DNA of 64,000 nt from contig NZ_JAYKGJ010000005.1 in the NCBI RefSeq assembly GCF_036860695.1, positions 1 through 64,000 of the forward strand. The letters are read 5' to 3'. The notes under the pieces are model-generated. The model ran no database searches. It saw only the letters and a list, made by a program, of their open reading frames with translations, and was not told the origin of the DNA. The stretch is from Rosettibacter firmus. Lineage in GTDB: Bacteria > Bacteroidota > Ignavibacteria > Ignavibacteriales > Melioribacteraceae. A program made the position numbers and the translations under genes. Of this stretch, positions 54,638 to 63,677 are shown piece by piece; the stretch's first letter is position 1, and every line of letters begins with the position of its first letter.

Positions 54638-55752
54638 TGAAGTTAATGATAAAATTGGTGATTGTTATTGTCATTGCTTTAATGCTTTTAGGAGCAATAA
54701 TGGTATTTACTGCAAGCGGTACATATAGCTTAAATAAGTTCAATAATTTTTATTTCTTATTTAAGTCTCATCTCTGGAAAGTAATATTTGCAAACATATT
54801 AATTTTTGTCTTTGCAACAATACCTTATGATTATTATAGAAAATTGAGTAAATGGTTAATGATAGGAACTATTATCGTTTTGATTCTTACATTATTTGTT
54901 GCTACTAAAACCAAAGGAGCAGGTAGATGGATTAACGTTTTTGGATTATTCAATTTTCAACCTTCTGAAATCGCAAAGATTTTATTAATAATTCATTTAT
55001 CAGCTTTAATAGAAAGGAAAAAACATTTAATAAAAGATTTCAAGAAAGGTTTTTTGTATGCATTAATCTGGATAGGTGCTACAGTTGGACTTATTATTAT
55101 CCAACCTCATGTTAGTGCTTCAGTAATTATGATTATTACATCATTTGCAATTTTATATGTAGGTGGTGCTCAGCTTAAACATATCCTTGGAGTATTCTCA
55201 GTTATTGGTACTCTTTTTATTCCTGTGATTTTATTATTTAGTCACGCAAGAGAGAGGATGACTGATTACATAAATAGTTTATTAACAGGTAATGATATAA
55301 ATATTCAGGTGGTTCAAGCTAAGATTGCATTGGGAAGTGGAGGATTCAAAGGACTGGGCTTAGGTAATAGTCGTCAAAGTGATTTGTTTTTACCTGAATC
55401 TTATGGAGATTTTATCTTTTCTGTAATAGGAGAAGAAACTGGTTTTATAGGGACATTTTTAATATTGTTTTCATATCTAATCTTGTTTTTAGCTTGTCTT
55501 GTTATAGCAAAAAAATCACAGGATAAATTTGGTCAACTTTTAGTGTTTGGATTAAGTTTTCATATTCTTATTAATGCCTTTATTAATGTTGGAGTTGTAA
55601 CTGGTTTACTTCCAACAACTGGTATTCCTCTTCCATTTATAAGTTTTGGAGGAACATCAATTATATTACTTGCAATATCAATTGGTATTATATTGAATGT
55701 TGCACAACAATCTTTAAGAACAGAAGAATTAAAATTGGCACAGGTAGGATGA
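54634..55752 (+). CDS. ftsW: Septal peptidoglycan glycosyltransferase FtsW
   Basis: 372 residues with about ten membrane helices and SEDS-family motifs: 'TKGAGRWINVFGLFNFQPSEIAK', 'QPHVSASVIMI', 'LGSGGFKGLGLGNSRQSDLFLPES' and 'GDFIFSVIGEETGFIG', and near the end 'GLLPTTGIPLPFISFGGTS'. It polymerises lipid II at the septum with FtsI. It overlaps murD and murG by four bases each. Confidence 0.96.
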   Translation: MMKLMIKLVIVIVIALMLLGAIMVFTASGTYSLNKFNNFYFLFKSHLWKVIFANILIFVFATIPYDYYRKLSKWLMIGTIIVLILTLFVATKTKGAGRWINVFGLFNFQPSEIAKILLIIHLSALIERKKHLIKDFKKGFLYALIWIGATVGLIIIQPHVSASVIMIITSFAILYVGGAQLKHILGVFSVIGTLFIPVILLFSHARERMTDYINSLLTGNDINIQVVQAKIALGSGGFKGLGLGNSRQSDLFLPESYGDFIFSVIGEETGFIGTFLILFSYLILFLACLVIAKKSQDKFGQLLVFGLSFHILINAFINVGVVTGLLPTTGIPLPFISFGGTSIILLAISIGIILNVAQQSLRTEELKLAQVG

Positions 55753-56843
55753 AAACAATTTATCGTTTCATATTTGCTGGTGGTGGAACAGGTGGTCATT
55801 TGTATCCAGCTCTGGCTGTTGCTCAGAAAGTTCGTCAATTAAAACCAGAGGCAGAAATTTTATTTGTAGGAACTAAAAATAAGATTGAAGCTAAAGTTGT
55901 TCCTCAATCTAATTTCAACTTTAAAACAATTTTAATCAGTGGATTTTCAAGAAAATTTAATTTTAATAATCTTTTGTTTCCATTTAAACTCACTGCAGGA
56001 TTAATTCAGTCGTTAATCATAAATATGAATTTCAAACCTCGTGTTGCGATAGGAACAGGTGCTTATGTATCGGGGCCTGTAATCTGGGCAGCTTCTGTTC
56101 TTGGAGCGAAAATTATACTTCTTGAGCAAAATTCATATCCTGGAATTACAAACAGATTGCTCGAAAAAAAAGCTGATGAAATTCATTTAACATATGAAGA
56201 ATCAAAAAAATATTTCAGATATAAAGAAAAATTATTTGTTACTGGAAATCCTGTAAGAGTTGAATTAAAATTGATAAATAAAGAAGAGGCTTTAAAAAGA
56301 TTTTCGCTACAAACTACTAAAAAGACTTTACTGGTACTTGGAGGAAGTCTTGGTGCAAAATCAATTAATAATGCTGTTGCTTATGCGATAGATGAATTGG
56401 TAAAAAATGATATTCAAATTTTGTGGCAAACAGGTAAGTTGTACTTTGATGAATATAAAAAATATGAGAGAAACGAAGTAAGAATTTTGCCATTTATAGA
56501 TGATATGCAGGCTGCTTATAGTGCATGTGATTTGGTTTTGGCAAGAGCAGGAGCAACAACAATTGCAGAAGTTTCTTTTCTGGGATTGCCTGTGATTTTT
56601 GTACCATCAACAAATGTTGCAGCAAATCATCAGATTTTAAATGCAAAAGTATTGGTTGAAAATAATGCTGCTCTGATGATCGAAGATAATAACTTGCAGA
56701 ATGAATTCTTAGATAAAATTATAGAATTAATTAATAATGAAGATAAATTAAATAGCTTAAGAAGTAACATAAAAAAGTTTTCAAAACCAGATGCAGCTGA
56801 TGTTATTGCAGAAAGAATTATAAAACTGGCGGAAAAATTCTGA
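55749..56843 (+). CDS. murG: UDP-GlcNAc:lipid I GlcNAc transferase
   Basis: 364 residues. 'FAGGGTGGHLYPALAVAQ' (N-terminal glycine loop for lipid I and membrane), 'GTGAYVSGPVIWAA', 'LEQNSYPGITNRLL', 'VLGGSLGAKSINNAV' and 'ARAGATTIAEVSFLGLPVIFVPS' (UDP-GlcNAc site) are complete. It makes lipid II. A 41-base gap separates it from murC, the longest within the cluster's second half. Confidence 0.97.
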   Translation: MKTIYRFIFAGGGTGGHLYPALAVAQKVRQLKPEAEILFVGTKNKIEAKVVPQSNFNFKTILISGFSRKFNFNNLLFPFKLTAGLIQSLIINMNFKPRVAIGTGAYVSGPVIWAASVLGAKIILLEQNSYPGITNRLLEKKADEIHLTYEESKKYFRYKEKLFVTGNPVRVELKLINKEEALKRFSLQTTKKTLLVLGGSLGAKSINNAVAYAIDELVKNDIQILWQTGKLYFDEYKKYERNEVRILPFIDDMQAAYSACDLVLARAGATTIAEVSFLGLPVIFVPSTNVAANHQILNAKVLVENNAALMIEDNNLQNEFLDKIIELINNEDKLNSLRSNIKKFSKPDAADVIAERIIKLAEKF

Positions 56844-56884
56844 AGAATTTTTAGTGTATTAAAAAAGTAAAGGAAATTTATTTT

Positions 56885-58276
56885 ATGATGACAAGAACAA
56901 TTAAAAATATTCATTTTGTTGGAATTGGTGGTATTGGAATGAGTGGTATTGCAGAAATACTTTTAAATCAAGGTTTTAAAATTACAGGTTCAGATTTACA
57001 TAAAACAGAAATTACAAAGCGACTTGAAGATCTTGGAATTAAAATTTATGAAGGTCATTCACCAGAAAATTTGGGAAATGCAGATTTAGTTGTTTATTCA
57101 TCAGCTGTAACACTGGATAATCCTGAAGTTAAAGCTGCAATAGAAAGAAAAATTCCTGTGATTAAAAGAGCTGAAATGCTTGCTGAATGTATGCGAATGA
57201 AGTATGGAATTGGTATTGCAGGTACACATGGAAAGACAACTACAACTTCGATGGTAGGTTTAGTTTTAACAGAAGCTGGAATTGATCCAACTATAATTGT
57301 TGGGGGAAGACTTTACAGTCTTGGAGGTACTAATGCAAGATTAGGAAAAGGTGATTTTATTGTTGTCGAAGCTGATGAATTTGATAGAACATTCTTAAAA
57401 CTAACACCTGTAATTGCAGCTATAACAACACTCGAAAGAGAACATCTTGATACATATAAAGATCTTGATGATTTAAAATCAGCATTTACTGAATTCGCAA
57501 ATAAAGTTCCTTTCTTTGGATTTGTAGTTTTATGCCTAGACGAACCAGCATTACAGGATATAATTCCATTAATTAATAAAAAGATTTTTACTTATGGACT
57601 TTCTCCACAGGCTGATATTAGAGCTATTGATATTACTCATGAGAAAAATTTTTCTAAGTATACAGTGGTTTATAAAGGGGAAGTTTTAGGTGAAATTAAA
57701 TTAAATGTGCCTGGAATTCATAATGTAAAAAATTCTCTTGTGGCTGTTACAATTGCAAAAGAGATGGGAGTGGAATTCTCTATTATTAAAAAAGCTCTTG
57801 AATCATTTACTGGTGTATATCGCCGATTCGAAAAAAAATACGATGAAGATGTTATGGTTGTTGATGATTATGCACATCATCCTACAGAAATAGATGTAAC
57901 GTTAGATGGAATTCGTCGTGGATGGAATAGAAGATTAGTTGCAGTTTTTCAACCACATCTTTATTCAAGAACAAGAGATTTTTATGCAGAATTTGGTCGA
58001 TCATTTTTGAACTCGGATGTTTTTATATGTACAGATGTTTATCCAGCACGAGAAGCTCCTATTGAAGGTGTAAGCGGAGAATTAATTGCTAATGCAGCAA
58101 AAAATTATGGTCATAAAAAAGTTTATTATGAACCAGATAAAACAAAGATTCCAGAACTTTTAAAAGAAATTTATAAAGAAAATGATATAATCATTACAAT
58201 GGGTGCAGGTGATATCTGGAAATATGGAGAACAATTTGTAGAATTTCTTAAATCAAGAAAAAAGAATAACAAATAA
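56885..58276 (+). CDS. murC: UDP-MurNAc:L-Ala ligase
   Basis: 463 residues. 'VGIGGIGMSGIAEILL' (UDP-binding), ATP loop 'IAGTHGKTTTTSMVG', 'VVEADEFDRTFLKLTP', 'GVYRRFEKKYDEDVMVVDDYAHHPTEIDVTL' and 'FQPHLYSRTRDFYAEF' are MurC hallmarks. It adds L-alanine, the first stem residue. In many bacteria murB and ddl follow; here ftsQ follows after one base. AAAGGAAA upstream serves as ribosome site. Confidence 0.97.
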   Translation: MMTRTIKNIHFVGIGGIGMSGIAEILLNQGFKITGSDLHKTEITKRLEDLGIKIYEGHSPENLGNADLVVYSSAVTLDNPEVKAAIERKIPVIKRAEMLAECMRMKYGIGIAGTHGKTTTTSMVGLVLTEAGIDPTIIVGGRLYSLGGTNARLGKGDFIVVEADEFDRTFLKLTPVIAAITTLEREHLDTYKDLDDLKSAFTEFANKVPFFGFVVLCLDEPALQDIIPLINKKIFTYGLSPQADIRAIDITHEKNFSKYTVVYKGEVLGEIKLNVPGIHNVKNSLVAVTIAKEMGVEFSIIKKALESFTGVYRRFEKKYDEDVMVVDDYAHHPTEIDVTLDGIRRGWNRRLVAVFQPHLYSRTRDFYAEFGRSFLNSDVFICTDVYPAREAPIEGVSGELIANAAKNYGHKKVYYEPDKTKIPELLKEIYKENDIIITMGAGDIWKYGEQFVEFLKSRKKNNK

Positions 58277-58277
58277 A

Positions 58278-59042
58278 ATGATTGGTAGAGTATTGAGTAT
58301 ATTATTACTTGTTATATTATCTGGATTAATATTTTACATAGGAATTACATATAACAACAATAACATTATAATTAATACAATAACTATAAATGGTAATTAT
58401 CATCTTACAAAAGAAGATTATATGAATTTTGCAAACTTAATTGATAAGACAGGTTATAAATATTTATCACTGCAAATAATAAAAGATAGAATAGAAAAAC
58501 ATCCATATGTTGATAAAGCAGATGTAAGATATGAAGGAAGCGGTAAAGTGACTATAAAAATTTATGAGAAAACTTTTGAAGCTATTCTTCTTGATAATCA
58601 AAAACAATATCTGGTAACAGACAAATTAGAAATACTTCCATTTCTTTCAGGTACAAAGAATGTTGATTATCCAATTATTTCAAATATATATAAAAAAGAT
58701 TCCATCAAGGTTATGACTTTTTATAAACAAAATTATGATTTGCTTACTGCATCAAAAATTTTAAGCGGAATTAAATTCATTAGCGAAGAGTTGTATGGTG
58801 AATTATCATTAATCGATATGAATTATGGTAATGATGTGATGATTTATGTTTCTTTATATGATTATCCAGTTATAATTGGAAGAGGCAACGAAATTAAAAA
58901 AATTGTTTACTTATATAATTTATGGAATTACTTAAAGGGCAAAGAAATAAATAACTTTATGAATTATGTAGACCTTAGATATAATGGTCATATTTATTTA
59001 GGTATTCAAGATAGTTTATTTGTAGGAGAACAGAAATTATGA
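58278..59042 (+). CDS. ftsQ: FtsQ/DivIB-like division protein
   Basis: 254 residues: short cytoplasmic N-terminus, one membrane helix ('VLSILLLVILSGLIFYIGI'), then a POTRA-like domain ('INTITINGNYHLTKEDYMNFANL', 'IKDRIEKHPYVDKADVRYEGSGKVTIKIYEK') and a beta domain ending 'YVDLRYNGHIYLGIQ', which matches the FtsQ 'VDLRYxNxI' end. It recruits FtsL/FtsB and FtsW/FtsI. Position between murC and ftsA supports the call. It overlaps ftsA by four bases. Confidence 0.9.
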   Translation: MIGRVLSILLLVILSGLIFYIGITYNNNNIIINTITINGNYHLTKEDYMNFANLIDKTGYKYLSLQIIKDRIEKHPYVDKADVRYEGSGKVTIKIYEKTFEAILLDNQKQYLVTDKLEILPFLSGTKNVDYPIISNIYKKDSIKVMTFYKQNYDLLTASKILSGIKFISEELYGELSLIDMNYGNDVMIYVSLYDYPVIIGRGNEIKKIVYLYNLWNYLKGKEINNFMNYVDLRYNGHIYLGIQDSLFVGEQKL

Positions 59043-60283
59043 AAAAAAATATTATTGCAGGACTTGATTTAGGAACAACAAAAGTTTGTGCAGTTATAGC
59101 AGAGCAAGCAGAAAATAGTATTAATATACTTGGATTTGGTGTAGCACCATCAGAAGGATTAAATCGCGGTCTTGTTGCAAATATTTCAAAAACCGCAGAA
59201 GCTATTAATCAAGCAATGAATGTAGCTTCCAATAGAGCAGGTATTAGTATTAAAGAATTAAATGTTGGAGTTGCTGGCGAACATATTACAAGCTTGCGTC
59301 ATAGAAATTATGTAACAATTAATAATCCAGACCATGAAATAACAAGAGAAGATCTTGAGAGACTTGAATCTGATGTTAAAACAATAAGAATTCCATCGGA
59401 TAGACAAATACTTCATATTATTCCAGAAGAATATTTTGTTGATTATCAAGGTGGTATTGATGATCCCATTGGTTTATGTGGTTCACGTCTCGAAGCTGTA
59501 AATCATGTTGTTCTTGCATCAATTCCTGCAATGGAAAATATTAGAAAATCTGTTGAACGTGCTGGATATTCTGTTAAAAATTATATCCTTCAACCAATAG
59601 CATCTTCAATATCTGTACTTGAAGAAAATGAAAAAGATCTCGGTGTACTTCTTATTGATATTGGTGGTGGTACAACTGATCTTGCAATTTTTCATCGTAA
59701 AGCAATTAAACATACAAAAGTTATTGGTGTGGCTGGTAATCAGGTAACAAATGACATACGAGAGACTCTTGGAATTGTAACTGCAGATGCAGAAAAAATT
59801 AAGAAAGAATATGGTTATGCAATTGAAAGTGCAATTATAAAAGATGAAGATATTTACTTAAAAGGTGTTGGTGCAAGAGGCAATATCAAAATTCCTATTT
59901 CATTGTTAACTCAAATTATTAGTGTTAGAATGAGAGAGCTATTTACTTTAATAGATAATGAACTTAGAGTTTCTGGTTTTAAAAATAAAATTAAAGCTGG
60001 TGTGGTTTTAACTGGTGGAGGTTCTCTATTGAGAGGTTGTGTTGAACTTGCTGAAGATGTCTTTGGATTACCTGCGAGAATTGGTGTACCACTGGAATTA
60101 GGTGAAGGTTTATCTCATGAAATTGAAAGTCCAGAATTTGCAACTGTAGCTGGATTGGTAAAAGGACTTCCTGGAATGATGCAGGAAGAAAGTAAAGTTG
60201 AAGTAAAGAAACTAAAGAAAGAAAAAAAGTTTAAGCCAGGAAAATATTTTAAAAAGATTCAAGAATTCTTTGAAAATTTATAA
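59039..60283 (+). CDS. ftsA: Cell division protein FtsA
   Basis: 414 residues, actin-like. Phosphate 1 'GLDLGTTKVCAVIAE', the SHS2 1C domain (~85-165), phosphate 2 'LLIDIGGGTTDLAIFH' and adenosine motif 'GVVLTGGGSLLRGC' are present. The basic end 'KYFKKIQEFFENL' looks like the amphipathic membrane-targeting helix. It tethers FtsZ to the membrane. ftsZ starts 23 bases later with AAGGAGG. Confidence 0.97.
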   Translation: MKKNIIAGLDLGTTKVCAVIAEQAENSINILGFGVAPSEGLNRGLVANISKTAEAINQAMNVASNRAGISIKELNVGVAGEHITSLRHRNYVTINNPDHEITREDLERLESDVKTIRIPSDRQILHIIPEEYFVDYQGGIDDPIGLCGSRLEAVNHVVLASIPAMENIRKSVERAGYSVKNYILQPIASSISVLEENEKDLGVLLIDIGGGTTDLAIFHRKAIKHTKVIGVAGNQVTNDIRETLGIVTADAEKIKKEYGYAIESAIIKDEDIYLKGVGARGNIKIPISLLTQIISVRMRELFTLIDNELRVSGFKNKIKAGVVLTGGGSLLRGCVELAEDVFGLPARIGVPLELGEGLSHEIESPEFATVAGLVKGLPGMMQEESKVEVKKLKKEKKFKPGKYFKKIQEFFENL

Positions 60284-60306
60284 ATGTACCACAACAAGGA
60301 GGTATT

Positions 60307-61611
60307 ATGACAGAATACAATAAGCACAAATTGAGATTTGTCACTCTCGATAGAGAAGAAACTCAAAAGCTTTCTGCCGTATTGAAAGTTGTTGGAGTAG
60401 GTGGCGGAGGCTGTAATGCTATTGATAGTATGATACATCGAGGATTAAGTGGAGTTGAATTTATAGCTGTTAATACAGATGCTCAGGCACTGGCAAAATC
60501 TATTGCACCAGTTAAAGTCCAGATTGGTGCAAACATAACTCGAGGTCTGGGAACAGGAGCTATTCCAAATATTGGTAAGAAAGCAGCAGAGGAAGACCGC
60601 GATAAATTAACACGAATTCTTGATGGTAGCGATATGGTTTTTGTTACCTGTGGTATGGGTGGGGGAACAGGAACTGGTGCTGCACCAATTGTTGCTTCAA
60701 TAGCTAAGAGTCTGGGAGCTCTTGTAGTTGGTATTGTTACAAAACCATTCTCCTGGGAAGGAAAACAAAGAATGAAAAATGCAGAGGAAGGGATAAAAGA
60801 ATTAAAACAGTATGTAGATAGTTTAATTGTAGTCCCTAACAGTCGGATTTTGAGTATTATTGATTCGGCGACAGCTGCAGTAGCAGCTTTCGATAAACCA
60901 AACGAAATTCTATACGAAGCAACAAGAGGTATAGCTGATATTATTACAATGACGGGAGTAATCAATGTAGATTTTGCAGATGTAAGAACAGTCATGAAAG
61001 AAAGTGGTCAGGCACTTATGGGATGTGGTATTGCAAGTGGAGAAAACCGTGCTGTAGAAGCAGCTCAAAAAGCAATATCATCACCTTTGCTCGAAGGTGT
61101 TTCAATAAAAGGTGCAAAAAATATCCTTCTTAATGTATCTGGTTCTTCCAATATGACCATGCAGGAAGTTGAAGCTGGTAACAATATTATATTCGAAGCT
61201 GCAGGTGAAGAAGCTAATGTAATATTTGGAGCAGTGATAAAAGAAGAATTAAATGACTACATTTCTTATACAGTTATAGCAACTGGCTTTGGCTCTAATG
61301 GTCAATCAAGTAGTTTGAATAATTTGAAGCAAGATCAAGAAAATAAAAATGCAACGAAAAAATCATTTGGTGGTATAGGTGGATTTACGAGAAGTAAAAA
61401 TGAAATAGAAAATACAGATGATTTAAATATTCCTACTATTCTTCGTATGAGAGGAAAAGATCCAGAACTTTTTCCAGATGATAATATAACAACAGGTTTT
61501 AAAGCAAATTCTGGTTCATTAAATCAAGATGAGGATCTAAATCCCAGAAAGAAAAAAGATGATAATGATGAAGAAGACAGCTCTTCATTTTTAAGAAAAA
61601 TTATGGACTAA
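60307..61611 (+). CDS. ftsZ: Cell division GTPase FtsZ
   Basis: 434 residues. 'VVGVGGGGCNAIDSMI', 'NTDAQALAKS', tubulin signature 'GMGGGTGTGAAPIVA', 'NSRIL', T7 loop 'NVDFADVRTVM' are intact. The FtsA-binding-type peptide 'DDLNIPTILRMRG' (about 371-383) is not at the very end as usual: 51 further residues, acidic and basic, finish in 'SSSFLRKIMD'. AAGGAGG precedes the ATG. Last gene of the cluster, followed by a long hairpin terminator. Confidence 0.98.
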   Translation: MTEYNKHKLRFVTLDREETQKLSAVLKVVGVGGGGCNAIDSMIHRGLSGVEFIAVNTDAQALAKSIAPVKVQIGANITRGLGTGAIPNIGKKAAEEDRDKLTRILDGSDMVFVTCGMGGGTGTGAAPIVASIAKSLGALVVGIVTKPFSWEGKQRMKNAEEGIKELKQYVDSLIVVPNSRILSIIDSATAAVAAFDKPNEILYEATRGIADIITMTGVINVDFADVRTVMKESGQALMGCGIASGENRAVEAAQKAISSPLLEGVSIKGAKNILLNVSGSSNMTMQEVEAGNNIIFEAAGEEANVIFGAVIKEELNDYISYTVIATGFGSNGQSSSLNNLKQDQENKNATKKSFGGIGGFTRSKNEIENTDDLNIPTILRMRGKDPELFPDDNITTGFKANSGSLNQDEDLNPRKKKDDNDEEDSSSFLRKIMD

Positions 61612-61618
61612 CAGTTTC

Positions 61619-61687
61619 AGGCTGATGTTGATTTTCCCTTGTTGTGGTAACGAGTGACAAACTTTGAAAATCAACTCAGCCTTTTTA
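61619..61687 (+). terminator. Terminator of the dcw cluster
   Basis: AGGCTGATGTTGATTTTC (61619-61636) pairs with GAAAATCAACTCAGCCT (61666-61682), 17 bp with one bulged T, long loop, then TTTTATT. Confidence 0.85.
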
Positions 61688-61815
61688 TTATCTACACTAA
61701 ACCTGATAATTCAGAAAATCTTTTAAAATAAAAATAATATGTTAATCCAGTTTTTAAATTTTCGTTTTACTTAAAGAATTGCTAATTTGAAAAAGAAAAA
61801 AAAGAATGATAAACC

Positions 61816-62550
61816 ATGAAGAAATATTTTTTATTAATAACATTAATTCTTTGCTTTAATAAAATAAATGCACAGGAAGAAGATATAGGTTGGGTTTCAC
61901 GCTTTGGTATTGCTGTTGGGTTTAATCCAGCTTATGTATTTCCAGATTTGAGTGATATTAATACGCAGATAAAAAAAATGGGAATTGATGAGTTAAGTAA
62001 TTCAGGTCTTATTTTGTGGGGTGGAAGTGGTTATGCTTACATTATGATGATTGAAGATTTTAGAATTGGAGCAATTGGATTAAGTGGTTCGACTTCGACA
62101 AGTGGAACAGTTGGTGAATTCGAAAAAGAAGTTAAATATAATTTTGGTCTTGGTGGATTAACTTTTGAATATACTCTACCTTTTATAAAAAATGTTGCAG
62201 TTTCTTTAGGTGCAATAGTTGGTTATGGTTCTTCTTCAATTGAAATTTATCAATCAAGCTCAGATTATTCATGGGAAAATGTCTGGTCTAAAGTTAATGA
62301 TGGTATTGTTATGACACGAGATGTGAGTGATATTCTAAAACAATCATATTTATTATTTACACCAACAATTAATTGCGATATTCCACTTACACGATTTTTT
62401 TCATTTAGAATTGGAGGCGGATACAATTTAACATTTAATAGAAGTTGGAAAGTTAACAACAATAAAAGTATATCAGGAATGCCTTCGGGCTTAAACTCAA
62501 ACTCATTTTTTATACAAACAGGAATTTATTTTGGCTTCTTTGCATACTGA
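61816..62550 (+). CDS. Predicted outer-membrane beta-barrel protein
   Basis: 244 residues with a signal peptide (ends 'NKINAQ'). Aromatic, Gly-rich strands ('SRFGIAVGFNPAYVF', 'LGGLTFEYTLPFIKNVAVSLGAIVGYGSS', 'FFSFRIGGGYNLTF', final 'FIQTGIYFGFFAY') and a C-terminal aromatic residue indicate a small barrel. No family recognised; porin or OmpW-like structural role possible. It begins 204 bases after ftsZ and ends one base before the dehydratase start, so these two may be co-transcribed. Confidence 0.65.
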   Translation: MKKYFLLITLILCFNKINAQEEDIGWVSRFGIAVGFNPAYVFPDLSDINTQIKKMGIDELSNSGLILWGGSGYAYIMMIEDFRIGAIGLSGSTSTSGTVGEFEKEVKYNFGLGGLTFEYTLPFIKNVAVSLGAIVGYGSSSIEIYQSSSDYSWENVWSKVNDGIVMTRDVSDILKQSYLLFTPTINCDIPLTRFFSFRIGGGYNLTFNRSWKVNNNKSISGMPSGLNSNSFFIQTGIYFGFFAY

Positions 62551-62551
62551 T

Positions 62552-63565
62552 ATGAAAAATGTACTTATAACTGGCGGAGCTGGTTTTATTGGTAGTAACT
62601 TCATTAATTATATTTTATCCCGCAAAGATGACTGGCAAATTGTTAATTTGGATAAATTAACATACGCTGGTAATCTTGAAAATTTAAAATCTGTTGAAAG
62701 AAATAAAAACTATCACTTCTTTAAAGGTGATATTACCAATCGTGAACTTATTGATTATCTATTCAAAAAATATTCTATAAAATATGTTATTAATTTTGCT
62801 GCTGAATCGCATGTAGATAGAAGCATTCTTGGTTCTGAAATTTTTTATAGAACAAATGTTATTGGAACTAATGTATTACTCGAAGCATCGAGAAGATATA
62901 ACATCGAAAAATTTATTCAGATCTCTACAGATGAAGTTTATGGTAGTTTAAGCGAAGAAGGATATTTTACAGAAGAAACTCCGCTCTCTCCTAATAGTCC
63001 ATATTCATCAAGTAAAGCTGCAGCAGATTTAATGGCTCTTGCATTTCATCATACTTATAATTTGCCAGTAGTTATTACGAGATGCTCGAATAACTATGGA
63101 CCTTATCAATTCCCAGAGAAATTAATTCCTCTTATGATTATTAATTGCTTGAATAATAAAAAACTTCCAGTATATGGTGATGGGCTGAATGTTCGAGACT
63201 GGATTTATGTAATTGATCACTGCAAAGCTATTGAATTAGTTTTTGAAAAAGGAAAAGCTGGTGAAGTCTATAATATAGGTGCAAGCTGTGAAATGAAAAA
63301 TATTGATATCGTAAAATTGATTTTAAAAAAGTTAAACAAATCAGATGACCTGATTGAATTTGTAAAAGATAGACCGGGGCATGATCGTCGTTATGCAATT
63401 GATTCTACAAAAATTCAGAATGAGCTGGGCTGGAAGCCAGAGTTTAATTTTGAATCTGCATTAGATTATACGATTGAATGGTATATAAAAAATAAAGACT
63501 GGTGGGAAAGAATAATTTCAGGAGAATATCTTAACTACTATAAAAAGCAATACGGAGATTTGTAG
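62552..63565 (+). CDS. rfbB: dTDP-glucose 4,6-dehydratase
   Basis: 337 residues from ATG 62552, one base after the previous stop; an in-frame TTG at 62531 lies inside the upstream gene. Rossmann start 'ITGGAGFIGSNFINYIL', 'FAAESHVDRSI', 'STDEVYGSL' with the catalytic Thr-Asp-Glu, 'YSSSKAAADLM' (YxxxK), 'RCSNNYGPYQFPEKLIPL' and 'DRPGHDRRYAIDSTKI'. It makes dTDP-4-keto-6-deoxyglucose, the second step to dTDP-rhamnose and related sugars. No rfbA, C or D in view; the next gene may start a polysaccharide locus. Confidence 0.95.
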   Translation: MKNVLITGGAGFIGSNFINYILSRKDDWQIVNLDKLTYAGNLENLKSVERNKNYHFFKGDITNRELIDYLFKKYSIKYVINFAAESHVDRSILGSEIFYRTNVIGTNVLLEASRRYNIEKFIQISTDEVYGSLSEEGYFTEETPLSPNSPYSSSKAAADLMALAFHHTYNLPVVITRCSNNYGPYQFPEKLIPLMIINCLNNKKLPVYGDGLNVRDWIYVIDHCKAIELVFEKGKAGEVYNIGASCEMKNIDIVKLILKKLNKSDDLIEFVKDRPGHDRRYAIDSTKIQNELGWKPEFNFESALDYTIEWYIKNKDWWERIISGEYLNYYKKQYGDL

Positions 63566-63598
63566 AATTTTTACACATCTCATCATACTTACAAGTAA

Positions 63599-63606
63599 TA
63601 TATTTG
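63599..63606 (+). promoter_or_regulatory. Possible -7 promoter element
   Basis: TATATTTG matches TAnnTTTG, 72 bases before the ATG at 63678. No -33 TTTG at the usual spacing. Confidence 0.3.
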
Positions 63607-63677
63607 TTATCGCTACAAAAAAATTATAATTTTAGAATTAATGTTATAATAATTAATTAACTCAGAATAATCTAAAG

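Noticed and set aside
60483-60995. 170-codon frame antisense to ftsZ
   Set aside because: Shadow of a highly conserved gene; no ribosome site and no family.
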